NCBI RefSeq assembly: GCF_001028625.1
Contig: NZ_CP011805.1
Location: 186,001 to 250,000 of the forward strand
Source: Pelagerythrobacter marensis
GTDB lineage: Bacteria > Pseudomonadota > Alphaproteobacteria > Sphingomonadales > Sphingomonadaceae
DNA: 64,000 nt
Direction of reading: 5' to 3'
This document shows, in pieces, positions 17,124-25,701 of the stretch. Numbering within the stretch: the stretch's first letter is position 1; the number at the start of each line of letters is the position of its first letter. Position numbers and translations under genes: made by a program. The notes beneath the pieces were generated by a model. It ran no database searches, was not told the origin of the DNA, and saw nothing but the letters and a program-made list of their open reading frames with translations.

Positions 17124-18620
17124 ATGATGTCCGCTCGTTTTGCTGCTTTCGCCGTGCCGCTGCTGGCGCTCACCGCCTGTGGGCCCGCAGCGATGCCGCC
17201 GTCGCCCGCCGCCGCTAGGCCGCATTCGCCCGCGGCGAAGACCGCATTTGCGGAAGATCTGTCGCTCCGCACCTTCCGCTATTTCTGGGAAACCACCGAT
17301 ACGCAGCGCTGCCTCGCGCCCGACCGCTGGCCCAGCAATCCCTTCTCCTCCATCGCGGCGACCGGCTTCGCGCTGACCGCCTATGGCATCGGGGCGGAGC
17401 GGGGCTACGTCTCGCGCGAAGATGCAGCCGCCAGAACTCGCGACTGCCTGGAATTCTACTGGAACGCGCCGCAGGGCCCGGCAGTGTCGGGCACCGCCGG
17501 GCACAAGGGCTTCTTCTATCACTTCCTGACGAACGAGGACGGCACGCGCCGGGGGCAGACGGAACTGTCCACCGTCGATACATCGCTGCTGCTGGGCGGT
17601 GTCCTGTTCGCGCAAAGCTATTTCGATCGTGACGATGCAGTGGAAGCGGAAATCCGTGATCTGGCGGAGAAGATCTATCGCCGTGTGGACTGGACATTCG
17701 TCCAGCGGGAAAACAGCGCCATCCCTTCGGCCAACGGCGGCAGCGGCAAGGCGATCGTCATGGGCTGGTATCCCGAACGCGGCGAGGGCGGCGATTTCGG
17801 AACCCACGACTGGGTCGGATACAATGAAGGCATGCTGGTCTATATCCTGGCAGCCGGATCGCCGACCCATCCGATCGACAAGGACGCCTGGAACACCGGC
17901 TGGGCCGCTGATCTGGAGAAGGACTGGGGCGACTATTACGGCCACGAACACCTCCAGTTCGAGCCGCTCTTCGGCCACCAGTACAGCCATGTCTGGGTCG
18001 ATTTTCGCGGCATTCGCGACGAATTCATGCGGTCCAAGGGGATCGACTATTTCGAGAACAGCCGCCGCGCGACCCTGAGCCAGCAGGCTTACGGCGCGGA
18101 CAACCCGAACGACTGGATCGGGTATTCGGGCGACATGTGGGGCTGGACGGCGTCCGATGGGCCGACCGGCGCGGGCAATGGCCGTGAAGTGAATGGAAAG
18201 TCGCGCGAATTCCTGGGATATGCGGCCCGCGGCGTCAGTGCGGAGCGGGTGGTGGACGACGGGACGATCGTGCCCACGGCCGCAGGCGGTTCCATCCCCT
18301 TCGCGCCCGAGGTGACGATCCCGGCGCTGATGAACATGCGCGATGCCTATGGCGATGCGCTATACACCCGTTACGGGTTCAAGGACGCGTTCAATCCCAG
18401 TTACACCTTCACCGATGCCGGCAGCACCACCGGAACGGTCGATCCCGAACATGGCTGGATTGCGGGCGACCACCTGGGCATCGATCAGGGCCCGATCCTG
18501 GCGATGATGGAGAACTATCGTACCGAGCTGGTCTGGCTCACGATGCGCAAGAACCCGCATATCCGGCGCGGTCTGGAACGGCTGGGCTTCACCGGCGGCT
18601 GGCTGGAAAAAAGCGAGTAG
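17124..18620 (+). CDS. Glucoamylase-like/GH144-type lipoprotein (putative endo-beta-1,2-glucanase)
   Basis: A 498-residue lipoprotein: signal peptide with lipobox LTAC (Cys about 19), then a single (alpha/alpha)6 domain of the glycoamylase-like type (PF10091). Typical blocks are LRTFRYFWETTD, NPFSSIAATGFALTAYGIGAERGY, GFFYHFLTNEDGTRRGQTELSTVDTSLL, and late WGWTASDG and GWIAGDHLGIDQGPILAMMENYR. PF10091 includes GH144 endo-beta-1,2-glucanases, which cut beta-1,2-glucan to sophoro-oligosaccharides. Specificity is inferred from family. Two adjacent ATGs (17124, 17127) follow GGGAG. Together with the upstream receptor it would form a capture-and-cut unit at the cell surface or in the periplasm. 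Confidence 0.85.
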   Translation: MMSARFAAFAVPLLALTACGPAAMPPSPAAARPHSPAAKTAFAEDLSLRTFRYFWETTDTQRCLAPDRWPSNPFSSIAATGFALTAYGIGAERGYVSREDAAARTRDCLEFYWNAPQGPAVSGTAGHKGFFYHFLTNEDGTRRGQTELSTVDTSLLLGGVLFAQSYFDRDDAVEAEIRDLAEKIYRRVDWTFVQRENSAIPSANGGSGKAIVMGWYPERGEGGDFGTHDWVGYNEGMLVYILAAGSPTHPIDKDAWNTGWAADLEKDWGDYYGHEHLQFEPLFGHQYSHVWVDFRGIRDEFMRSKGIDYFENSRRATLSQQAYGADNPNDWIGYSGDMWGWTASDGPTGAGNGREVNGKSREFLGYAARGVSAERVVDDGTIVPTAAGGSIPFAPEVTIPALMNMRDAYGDALYTRYGFKDAFNPSYTFTDAGSTTGTVDPEHGWIAGDHLGIDQGPILAMMENYRTELVWLTMRKNPHIRRGLERLGFTGGWLEKSE

Positions 18621-18692
18621 CGGGGCGCCGCCGGTTGGGCGCCGTCGGGCGTCAGTCCCTTTAGCGTCCGCAGCGGCAGGCGAGCCAGCGCA

Positions 18693-19556
18693 TCAGGGCG
18701 CCTGTTCGAAATCGACAACGACCGGGTAGTGATCCGAAGGCAGGCGCCCACCCCAATGCTGGGTCACCACCGCGTGGGCGGCGACGGCAAGATCGCGGGT
18801 CGCGAAAACATGGTCGATCGGCGCGTCGTGCGCGGTGGCGATATCGAACCCGGTGAAAGTGCCGGGCGGGCCGTAGAGCGGCGTGCGGCTGGCGCTGCGC
18901 GTGTCGACCAGTCCGCTGGTCGCGGTATCGGCAAGAATACGATAGGGCGGGCTGTCGGGCAGGGCGTTGAAATCACCCATCACGATTGCCGGGGCGCTGC
19001 TGTCGCGCGCAACCCATTCGGCGATCATCCGCGCCCCTTCCGCACGCGCCTGCCCCCCTACATGGTCGAAATGCGTGTTGAGCGCCCGCAGCCGCCGGCC
19101 GGTGCGCCGGTCGCGCAGGACGGCCCAGGTGGCGATGCGGGGATAGGCGGCATCCCACCCCTTGCCCGGCGTGCCGGGCGTGGGGGAGAGCCAGAAAGTG
19201 CCCGACTGCAGAAGGTCGAACCGGTCGCGCCGCCACGCCAGGGGGGCAAATTCGCCGGCCCCCGCGCCATCGTCGCGGCCGACGCCGGCGAAGGCATACC
19301 GGGGCAGCGCCGCTTCCAGATAGCGCTTCTGATGGATCAGCACCTCTTGCAGGCCCAGCAGATCGGGCGCCTCGCGCTCGATCAGGGCGGCCACCATGTC
19401 CTTGCGGTGCGGCCAGGCATCGGGGCCATCGCTGTCGGTGTCGAGCCTGATGTTGAACGTCATCGCGCGGATCGGCGCCGCGCCCGCTTCCTGACCCGGC
19501 AGATGGGCACAGGCGCCGACCAGCAGGGCGCCGAGCAGGATCAACAGGCGGATCAC
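18693..19556 (-). CDS. Endonuclease/exonuclease/phosphatase-fold lipoprotein
   Basis: A 287-residue EEP-superfamily hydrolase with signal peptide and lipobox LVGAC (Cys16). Active-site motifs are all present: TFNIRLD, LGLQEVL (metal Glu), NTHFDHVG, VMGDFNALPDS and SDHYPVVVDF. The fold cleaves phosphomono- or phosphodiesters with Mg. An exported version in a sugar locus is unlikely to be a DNase and could remove phosphate or phosphoglycerol groups from a glycan (inference). Last gene of the ABC/GH1 operon; its ATG overlaps the GH1 stop. Confidence 0.88.
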   Translation of the reverse strand: MIRLLILLGALLVGACAHLPGQEAGAAPIRAMTFNIRLDTDSDGPDAWPHRKDMVAALIEREAPDLLGLQEVLIHQKRYLEAALPRYAFAGVGRDDGAGAGEFAPLAWRRDRFDLLQSGTFWLSPTPGTPGKGWDAAYPRIATWAVLRDRRTGRRLRALNTHFDHVGGQARAEGARMIAEWVARDSSAPAIVMGDFNALPDSPPYRILADTATSGLVDTRSASRTPLYGPPGTFTGFDIATAHDAPIDHVFATRDLAVAAHAVVTQHWGGRLPSDHYPVVVDFEQAP

Positions 19557-20926
19557 GATGCCGCGTCTTCGGTGGCCGCCCCTGCGACTGCCGTGCCGTT
19601 GCTTTCGATGATCCGGCGATAGAGGTCGGCCGATTTCTTCGGCGTGCGTTCAAGCGTCTCGTAATCGACATGGACGATCCCGAACCGCTTGGCATAGCCC
19701 AGCGCCCATTCGAGGTTGTCGAACAGCGACCAGACCATATAGCCGCGAACGTCCACACCCGCCGCGATCGCATCGCCCACGGCGGCGATATGATCGGCGA
19801 GATAGCGGCACCGGTGGTCGTCCGCGATCAGCGCGCCGGCGCTGCTCGCCGGGTCGGCGAAGGCGGCGCCGTTTTCCATGATGTAGAGCGGGATGTCGCC
19901 GTAGCGTTCGCGAAACCACAGCAGGGTGCGGGTCATCGCCTCGGGGAAGACTTCCCAGTCGGTTTCGGTGTGCTGGGCCCCTTCCTGCACCACGGGTTCG
20001 GCGTAGAACGGCCAGGCGGTGTCGGATGCGCGCACGACGCTGCGGGTGTAGTAATTGATGCCGACGAAATCGACCGGCTGGCAGGCAAGCGCGAGATCGT
20101 CCTGCGACCAGTCTTCCCACGCTTCGCCATACACTTCGCGCAGTTCCGGCGGGCACGTGCCCAGCAGCGCGGGGTCGGCATATTGCCGGTTCATGTAGGC
20201 ATCGGCGCGGGCCGTGGCGGCGAGATCTTCCGCGCTGTCGCTGGCTGGGTACTTGGGTTCGATATTGAAGACCACGCCGACTTCGTGCCGGCCCAGCTCG
20301 CGATAGACCTGCACCGCGCGGCCATGCGCGCGCATCAGGTTGCGGCTGGCGATCGCGCATTCGAAAATGCTGCGATGCCCGGGGGCCAACACGCCGTTGA
20401 GATAGCCACCGTCGGCCACGACCCAGGGTTCGTTCAGCGTCGCCCAGCGGCGGACCTCGCCGTCGAGCGCGCGGTACATGACGGCGGCATATTCGCCGAA
20501 CCATTCGGCAATGTCGCGGTTGAGCCAGCCCCCTCGATCATCCAGTGCGGCGGGAAGATCCCAGTGATAGAGCGTGGGCAGGGGCATGATACCCGCATCG
20601 TTCAGGCGGTCGACCAGGCGGCGATAGAAATCGAGCCCGGCCTGGTTCACCCGCCCCGTGCCGCCTGGCAGGATGCGGCTCCACGAGATACTGAAGCGAT
20701 AGGCCTGCAGGCCCAGCCGCTTCATCAGGTCGACGTCGCTTTCCATGCGGTTGTAGTGGTCGCAGGCGACGTCCCCGGTGTCGCCGCTGGCGATCATCAG
20801 GCGCGGATCGTGGGTGAAGCGGTGCCAGATGCTGGTGCCGGCACCATCGGCCAGCGGCGATCCTTCGACCTGATAGGCAGCGGTCGCAGCACCCCACAGA
20901 AAGCCTTCGGGAAACGCGCCGCTCAT
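19553..20926 (-). CDS. GH1 beta-glucosidase, cytoplasmic
   Basis: A 457-residue family-1 glycosidase with no signal peptide. N-terminal FPEGFLWGAATAAYQVEGSP is the family signature; acid/base Glu166 lies in TLNEPW; nucleophile Glu351 lies in YIMENGAAF (the second-position Met where most have Thr is a mild variant). YHWDLPAALDD and WSLFDNLEWALGYAKRFG shape the sugar site. It would hydrolyse imported beta-glucosides such as cellobiose or sophorose to glucose. The start at 20926 has GGGGGAGA upstream and overlaps the stop of the alpha/beta hydrolase gene (ATGA). Confidence 0.93.
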   Translation of the reverse strand: MSGAFPEGFLWGAATAAYQVEGSPLADGAGTSIWHRFTHDPRLMIASGDTGDVACDHYNRMESDVDLMKRLGLQAYRFSISWSRILPGGTGRVNQAGLDFYRRLVDRLNDAGIMPLPTLYHWDLPAALDDRGGWLNRDIAEWFGEYAAVMYRALDGEVRRWATLNEPWVVADGGYLNGVLAPGHRSIFECAIASRNLMRAHGRAVQVYRELGRHEVGVVFNIEPKYPASDSAEDLAATARADAYMNRQYADPALLGTCPPELREVYGEAWEDWSQDDLALACQPVDFVGINYYTRSVVRASDTAWPFYAEPVVQEGAQHTETDWEVFPEAMTRTLLWFRERYGDIPLYIMENGAAFADPASSAGALIADDHRCRYLADHIAAVGDAIAAGVDVRGYMVWSLFDNLEWALGYAKRFGIVHVDYETLERTPKKSADLYRRIIESNGTAVAGAATEDAAS

Positions 20927-21678
20927 CGTGCGTCTCCCCCGATCCGGTGCGAAAGGAGCCACAGGTACAGCGCCGGATCGTCGTAAGCCGGGTCCCAGGC
21001 GTTGTGGCCCAGATCCGGGTAGATCGTCAGCCGGCTCTTGCGCCCGTCGCAGGCGCGGATCGCGCGGGCCATGGCGAAGCTGCCTTCCGGGGTCACGACA
21101 TCGTCGCGATCGCCATGCAGCGCCCAGATCGGCACATCGGTGAGCGCGCAGGCCGTGGCGGGATCGCCGCGCCCGGCGACAGGGGCCACGGCGGCGAACC
21201 TTCCGGGTTCGGCCGCGGCCCAGCGCCACGAGGCATGGCCACCCCGGCTGAGCCCGGTGAGATAGATCCGCGCAGGGTCGACTGGCAGCGTCGCCAGCGC
21301 ATGGTCGAGCAGGGCATCCAGCCTGGCGAGATCCCAGTCTTGCTCCGCCGGCAACTGGGGGGACACGAGGATGAACGGGAAAGCAGGATCGCGATCGGCG
21401 ATCTTCGGTGGGCCGTGGACTTTCACTTTCGCAATGTCGCTGCCCCGTTCGCCCGATCCGTGGAGGAAGATCATCAGCGGCCAGCGTTCCTCATCCGGTT
21501 CTGCCCGTGCCGCACCGGGGGGAAGGTGGAGCTGATATTCATAGCCGCCAGCCGCGACCGGGGGCTGTGGATGCTGCCCGGCCTGCAAGGCGGGCGAACG
21601 GGCATGGAGATGACCGGGGGCGGTACAGGCCGCGGCAAGACAGGCGAGGGCGAGAGAGATCAGTCGTTTCATCGTCAT
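20923..21678 (-). CDS. Alpha/beta-hydrolase lipoprotein (esterase-like)
   Basis: A 251-residue protein: signal peptide with lipobox LAAAC (Cys18), then a prolyl-oligopeptidase/dienelactone-hydrolase-like domain. Oxyanion region FLHGSGERG, nucleophile Ser in LTGLSRGGHASW, acid near HGDRDDVVTPE, and catalytic His in DLGHNAWDPAY are visible. Likely a periplasm-facing carboxylesterase; in this operon it may deacylate a substituted glycan (inference). ATG at 21678 overlaps the permease stop as ATGA; a second ATG two codons on is also possible. Confidence 0.85.
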   Translation of the reverse strand: MTMKRLISLALACLAAACTAPGHLHARSPALQAGQHPQPPVAAGGYEYQLHLPPGAARAEPDEERWPLMIFLHGSGERGSDIAKVKVHGPPKIADRDPAFPFILVSPQLPAEQDWDLARLDALLDHALATLPVDPARIYLTGLSRGGHASWRWAAAEPGRFAAVAPVAGRGDPATACALTDVPIWALHGDRDDVVTPEGSFAMARAIRACDGRKSRLTIYPDLGHNAWDPAYDDPALYLWLLSHRIGGDAR

Positions 21679-22487
21679 CCTTTGACACTTCCGGCGAGCA
21701 GGCCGCCGATGAACTGGCGTTGCAGCGCCAGGAACAGAATCAGCACCGGAACCGTGGTCACCACCGAACCGGCCATCATCAGCTCGATATCCTGCGCACG
21801 CTCGCGCCCCATGGCGGCGAGCGCGACGGGCAGGGTGTAGAGATCGTGATCGGACAGCACGATCAGCGGCCACAGAAAATCGTTCCAGCTGCCGAGGAAC
21901 ACGAACAGCGCCAGCGTCGCGACGGCAGGGCGCATGATCGGTAGAACGATATGGCGGAAGATGCGCCATTCGCTGGCACCGTCGATCCGGGCCGCTTCTA
22001 TCAGGTCGAGCGGAATCGACAGGGCATATTGCCGCACCAGGAATATGCCGACAATCCCGGCCAGCCACGGCACCAGCACACCGGCATAGGAATTGACCAG
22101 CCCCAGTGCCTTGAGCTCCAGAAACAGGGGCAGCATCCCGATCTGCCCGGGTATCAGCAGCAGCGCGAGCAGGACCCGCACTGTCGTGTCGCGCCCCGGA
22201 TAGCGCAGCCGGGCGAAAGCATATCCGGCGGGCAATGTAAAAACGAGCGCGAGCAGCGTGGCGAGGGTGGAGATCAGCAGGCTGTTTATCAGGAACATCC
22301 CCATGCCCTGGCTGGCGAACAGCGCGTGGTAATTAGCGAGCGTCGGGTCGCCGGGGATCAGCGGCGGAGGGAACTGCCCGGCTTCGCCCGGTTGCATCAG
22401 GCTGACGGAAACCATCCACAGCAGCGGGGCCAGCGTAATCGCCGCGAAGGCTGCAACCAGCGCGGTCATGCCGAGGCGCGCCGTCAT
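21675..22487 (-). CDS. Carbohydrate ABC transporter permease (MalG type)
   Basis: A 270-residue inner-membrane permease of the CUT1 family with about six membrane segments. The EAA loop contacting the ATPase is IEAARIDGASEWRIFRHIVLPIMRP. C-terminal FIGGLLAGSVKG is typical of MalG-type subunits. It overlaps the neighbouring permease upstream and the esterase downstream by four bases each. Confidence 0.93.
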   Translation of the reverse strand: MTARLGMTALVAAFAAITLAPLLWMVSVSLMQPGEAGQFPPPLIPGDPTLANYHALFASQGMGMFLINSLLISTLATLLALVFTLPAGYAFARLRYPGRDTTVRVLLALLLIPGQIGMLPLFLELKALGLVNSYAGVLVPWLAGIVGIFLVRQYALSIPLDLIEAARIDGASEWRIFRHIVLPIMRPAVATLALFVFLGSWNDFLWPLIVLSDHDLYTLPVALAAMGRERAQDIELMMAGSVVTTVPVLILFLALQRQFIGGLLAGSVKG

Positions 22488-23386
22488 GCGCGCCGCCTGC
22501 GATAGATCCGCAGCGCCAGCGCCGGGATCAGCGCGGCCGCCAGAATGCAGGCGAACAGCACGACCGCGACAGCTGCGCCAATGCCCAGGTTCCACCACTG
22601 GAAGCCCTGATCGAACATCAGATACAGGACCGTGATCGTCGATTGGGCGGGTCCACCCTCGGTCATCACGTAAGGTTCCGCAAAGAGCTGGAACATGGCG
22701 ATAACCGCGAGCACCGCGACCAGCCCGGCGGCGGGGGCGACCGCGGGCAGGGTAACGTGCCGCAGGCGCGACCACCAGCCCGCACCGTCGATCCGGGCCG
22801 CCTCGTCCAGTTCGCGCGGGACGGTCTGGAGGGCGGCGAGGAAGATCAGCATGGAATAGCCGAAGCTCTTCCAGACGACGAACACAGTGATCGCGGGAAT
22901 GGCCCAGCGCGGATCGCCCAGCCAGTCGACTGGGGGCAGGCCGATCGCGCCCAGAGCATGATTGAACAGGCCGTACCGGGCGTGGAGCATGTATTTCCAG
23001 ACCACAGCCGCAGCGACCAGAGTGGTCACGTAAGGGGCGAAGAACACCGCGCGCCATGCCGGACGCCAGGCGACCATCCGTTCATTGACCAGGATCGCGG
23101 CGAAGAAGGCGACGACCACGACCAGCGGCACGCCCAGCAGGACGAACCAGAACGTATTGCCCAGCGCGGTCCAGAACAGCGGGTCGGAAAGCAGCGCGGA
23201 ATAGTTGGCGAGGCCGACGAACCGCAAATTGCCGATGTCGGCCAGCGCATAAATGTCGAAATCGGTCAGGCTCAGCGCCAGCGACGCGACCGTCGGCAGG
23301 ATGAAGAACAGCGCAATGGCGATCAGCGCCGGTGCGCTCAACAGCCAGCCGGCGCGGCGTTCGGCGCGGGAAGCCAGGCCGGTCAT
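22484..23386 (-). CDS. Carbohydrate ABC transporter permease (MalF type)
   Basis: A 300-residue inner-membrane permease of the CUT1 sugar importer, six predicted helices. The EAA loop is DEAARIDGAGWWSRLRHVTLP; the N-terminal WLLSAPALIAIALFFILPT and LFAEPYVMTEGGP are standard for MalF/UgpA-type subunits. Start at 23386 overlaps the binding-protein stop (ATGA). Confidence 0.93.
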   Translation of the reverse strand: MTGLASRAERRAGWLLSAPALIAIALFFILPTVASLALSLTDFDIYALADIGNLRFVGLANYSALLSDPLFWTALGNTFWFVLLGVPLVVVVAFFAAILVNERMVAWRPAWRAVFFAPYVTTLVAAAVVWKYMLHARYGLFNHALGAIGLPPVDWLGDPRWAIPAITVFVVWKSFGYSMLIFLAALQTVPRELDEAARIDGAGWWSRLRHVTLPAVAPAAGLVAVLAVIAMFQLFAEPYVMTEGGPAQSTITVLYLMFDQGFQWWNLGIGAAVAVVLFACILAAALIPALALRIYRRRRA

Positions 23387-24636
23387 GCTCGTTTGTCCCG
23401 CGTGGCCATCCACCGCCGCTTGGCCAGAATGCGATCGACCCGCAGATCCATTTCCCGCGCTGCGCCGCGAACCGTGAACTCTCCGCGAACCATGCGGTCG
23501 GCGACGATCTGCATTTCGGTCACCACCCGTTCCCATTCGGGCACTTTGGGCAGCGGGCGGGCCCGTTCCAGCTGGCGGGCGAAGGGGGCGACGACCGGGT
23601 CCCGCGCCAGCTCTCCGCGCGTCCATGCCGATCGCATCACCGGCAGATCCCCCGTCGCGTGGTGGAGGGCGAGCTGCGCGTCGGGGCGCAGCAGCCGGCG
23701 GACGGCGTTCCAGGCTTCGCGCTGGCGCGCGCCGCCGGCAAAGACGACGAGGCTGGAACCACCCGGGGCCGAAGCACCAATGCCGGACGGGCCGGGATTG
23801 GGCGCCGTGGCCCATTTCCCTTGCATTGCGGCGGGCAGGCGTTCGCGCATCTCGCCGATCATCCACGGCCCTGACGGATAGGCCGCGAACCATCCGCGGG
23901 CGAACTCCGCCCAGCGGTTGGCGATCTGGGCACCGGTGACGATCGGCGCCAGTCCTTCGTCGAACAGGGATTTGTAGAAACCCAGTGCCTCCACGAACGC
24001 GGGCGCGGCGAAGGCGCCTCGCGTGCCTTCGTCGCGCAGAAAATCCGCCCCTGCGGAAAGCGCCAGGGTCTGCAAATGCTCGAATTCGTCGAGCGGCAGC
24101 AGAACGCCGTAAGTCTCGCCGCCGCTCTGCGATCGGATGCGCGCCAGCGCCCGCTTCCATTCCTGCCATTCGAGCGGGGGCGCGGCATATCCGGCCCGCG
24201 CAAACAGATCGCTGCGATAGAACTGGACCCGGGTATCGACATACCATGGCAGCGCCATCAGTCGGCCGGAAATGCGATTGCTTTCGATCACGGCCGGGAA
24301 CGGATCAATGCCTGCCGCGACGTCATCGGGCACGGGCGCCAGTGCCCCGATCGCGTCCAGTTCGCCCAGCCAGCTGTTGCCCACCTGGGCCAGGTCCGGC
24401 AGCGCATCGCCGGCGAAACCCGTCAGCAGCTTCTGGTGCGCCCCCGACCAGGGCAGGGGCTGAACCTTCAGGTCGCCCAGGTTGTGGCTGTCGAGCAGCG
24501 CCGGCAGAGCGGCGGCCTCGTTTCCGATTGCCCAGAATGTCAGCCGGTCGGACCGGGCGCAGCCGCCGAGCGCCAGCGCCGCGGAACCGGCCAGCGTCGA
24601 TGCGAGCAGACGGCGGCGCGACAGACCGGGCCCCAT
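23383..24636 (-). CDS. Extracellular sugar-binding lipoprotein of the ABC importer
   Basis: A 417-residue cluster-B solute-binding protein. The N-terminus has a twin-arginine-like SRRRLL, hydrophobic stretch and lipobox LALGGC (Cys26), so it is a lipoprotein. Family features: FAGDALPDLAQVGNSWLGEL, ALPWYVDTRVQFYRSDLFARAG, GKWATAPNPGP. It would deliver an oligosaccharide to the MalF/MalG permeases. Its ATG overlaps the LacI stop by one base (TGATG). Binding proteins of CUT1 type are rather uncommon in sphingomonads, which usually rely on TonB receptors plus MFS carriers. Confidence 0.9.
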   Translation of the reverse strand: MGPGLSRRRLLASTLAGSAALALGGCARSDRLTFWAIGNEAAALPALLDSHNLGDLKVQPLPWSGAHQKLLTGFAGDALPDLAQVGNSWLGELDAIGALAPVPDDVAAGIDPFPAVIESNRISGRLMALPWYVDTRVQFYRSDLFARAGYAAPPLEWQEWKRALARIRSQSGGETYGVLLPLDEFEHLQTLALSAGADFLRDEGTRGAFAAPAFVEALGFYKSLFDEGLAPIVTGAQIANRWAEFARGWFAAYPSGPWMIGEMRERLPAAMQGKWATAPNPGPSGIGASAPGGSSLVVFAGGARQREAWNAVRRLLRPDAQLALHHATGDLPVMRSAWTRGELARDPVVAPFARQLERARPLPKVPEWERVVTEMQIVADRMVRGEFTVRGAAREMDLRVDRILAKRRWMATRDKRA

Positions 24637-25667
24637 CAGCCGCTTCCGGTTGGCGTTCGTGCTCCGCTCGCATCGGGGCCGAGAGTCGATTCCCGGCCGG
24701 CGAGGGTGGGGGACAGGACTACCCCGTGGGCCATGCCCAGCGGCTCCCCACGCAACATCCGCAGCAACAGCATGGCGGCAGTGGAGCCGAGCTGCGCGAT
24801 GTTCGATTGCATGGTGGTAAGCCGGGGCGTGATGTGCCGAGCGAGCGGGATATCGTCGAACCCCGCCACCAGCATCTTCCGTCCGATCAGCACGCCAGCG
24901 TCGTCGAGCACGGAGATCAGCCCGACGGCCATGACGTCGTTGGCCGCGAACACGGCATCGGCGGGAACTTGCCCGGCCAGGAGAAGCTGCGCGGCTTCGC
25001 GCCCTGCGCTCTCGGTGAAATCACCGGGCAGCACGACGGGATGCTTCTCCCCCGCCTTCTCGCGCATCGCATCGGTGAACCCGCGCAGGCGTTCGCGCGC
25101 GTCGCGGTTATGCTTGGGCCCCGCGATGTGGACGATCCGCTTGCGACCGCAGGCGATCAGATGTTCGGTAATCGCGCGCGCGCCGCGATAGTTGTCGACC
25201 GCGACGAAGGGGATGTCGCTTTCCCCCGCCTGCGCATTGAGGAGGACCGTCGGCATCCCGGGGTCGAGATGGTCGGCAAGCAGCTCGGCGGTGGAATCCG
25301 GCGGCATCAGCAGCAGCCCGTCGACCCGTCCGCGCATGGCGCGGATCGCGCTGGTCGTTTCGTGCGAACTGCCGTGCATGTTGCCCAACAGCAGATGCTT
25401 GCCCGCGCCATGGGCGATCATGTCGATCCCGCGGATGATTTCGGAGAAGAATTCGCCGAACAGGTCGGGCAGGATCACGCCGATCGTGTCGGTCTGGCGG
25501 ATCGTCAGGCTGCGGGCGCCCGAATGGGGTACGAAATTCAGGGCCTTGGCCGCGGCTTCGATCGCCTCGCGCGTATCCTTGGTTACATTTGTCCGACCGT
25601 TGAGTGCGCGGGAAACCGTGGCGACCGATACGCCCGCTTCCCTGGCAACATCCCGAATCGTGACCAT
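24636..25667 (-). CDS. LacI-family transcriptional repressor
   Basis: A 343-residue regulator. N-terminal LacI helix-turn-helix and hinge (residues 1-60; TIRDVAREAGVSVATVSRAL) followed by a periplasmic-binding-protein-like effector domain (IGVILPDLFGEFFSEIIRGI, GLLLMPPD, FAANDVMAVGLISVL, VAGFDDIPLARHITPRLTT). The ATG at 25667 is the family start. A copy of the palindrome found in front of the permease/GH97 and GH3/TonB pairs sits 21 bases upstream, implying autoregulation. It is embedded in the ABC operon between ATPase and binding protein, so it most likely senses the imported sugar. Confidence 0.93.
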   Translation of the reverse strand: MVTIRDVAREAGVSVATVSRALNGRTNVTKDTREAIEAAAKALNFVPHSGARSLTIRQTDTIGVILPDLFGEFFSEIIRGIDMIAHGAGKHLLLGNMHGSSHETTSAIRAMRGRVDGLLLMPPDSTAELLADHLDPGMPTVLLNAQAGESDIPFVAVDNYRGARAITEHLIACGRKRIVHIAGPKHNRDARERLRGFTDAMREKAGEKHPVVLPGDFTESAGREAAQLLLAGQVPADAVFAANDVMAVGLISVLDDAGVLIGRKMLVAGFDDIPLARHITPRLTTMQSNIAQLGSTAAMLLLRMLRGEPLGMAHGVVLSPTLAGRESTLGPDASGARTPTGSG

Positions 25668-25687
25668 GTCGTCCCCTCCAGCCCCTA

Positions 25688-25701
25688 TGTAACCGTTTTC
25701 A
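25688..25701. promoter_or_regulatory. Predicted LacI-family operator (site C, autoregulatory)
   Basis: TGTAACCGTTTTCA, matching the outer half-sites of sites A and B but with a one-base change at the centre. It lies 21 bases before the LacI start and overlaps the last codon of the ABC ATPase gene. A weaker operator in front of the regulator's own gene is common for autoregulated repressors. Confidence 0.6.
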
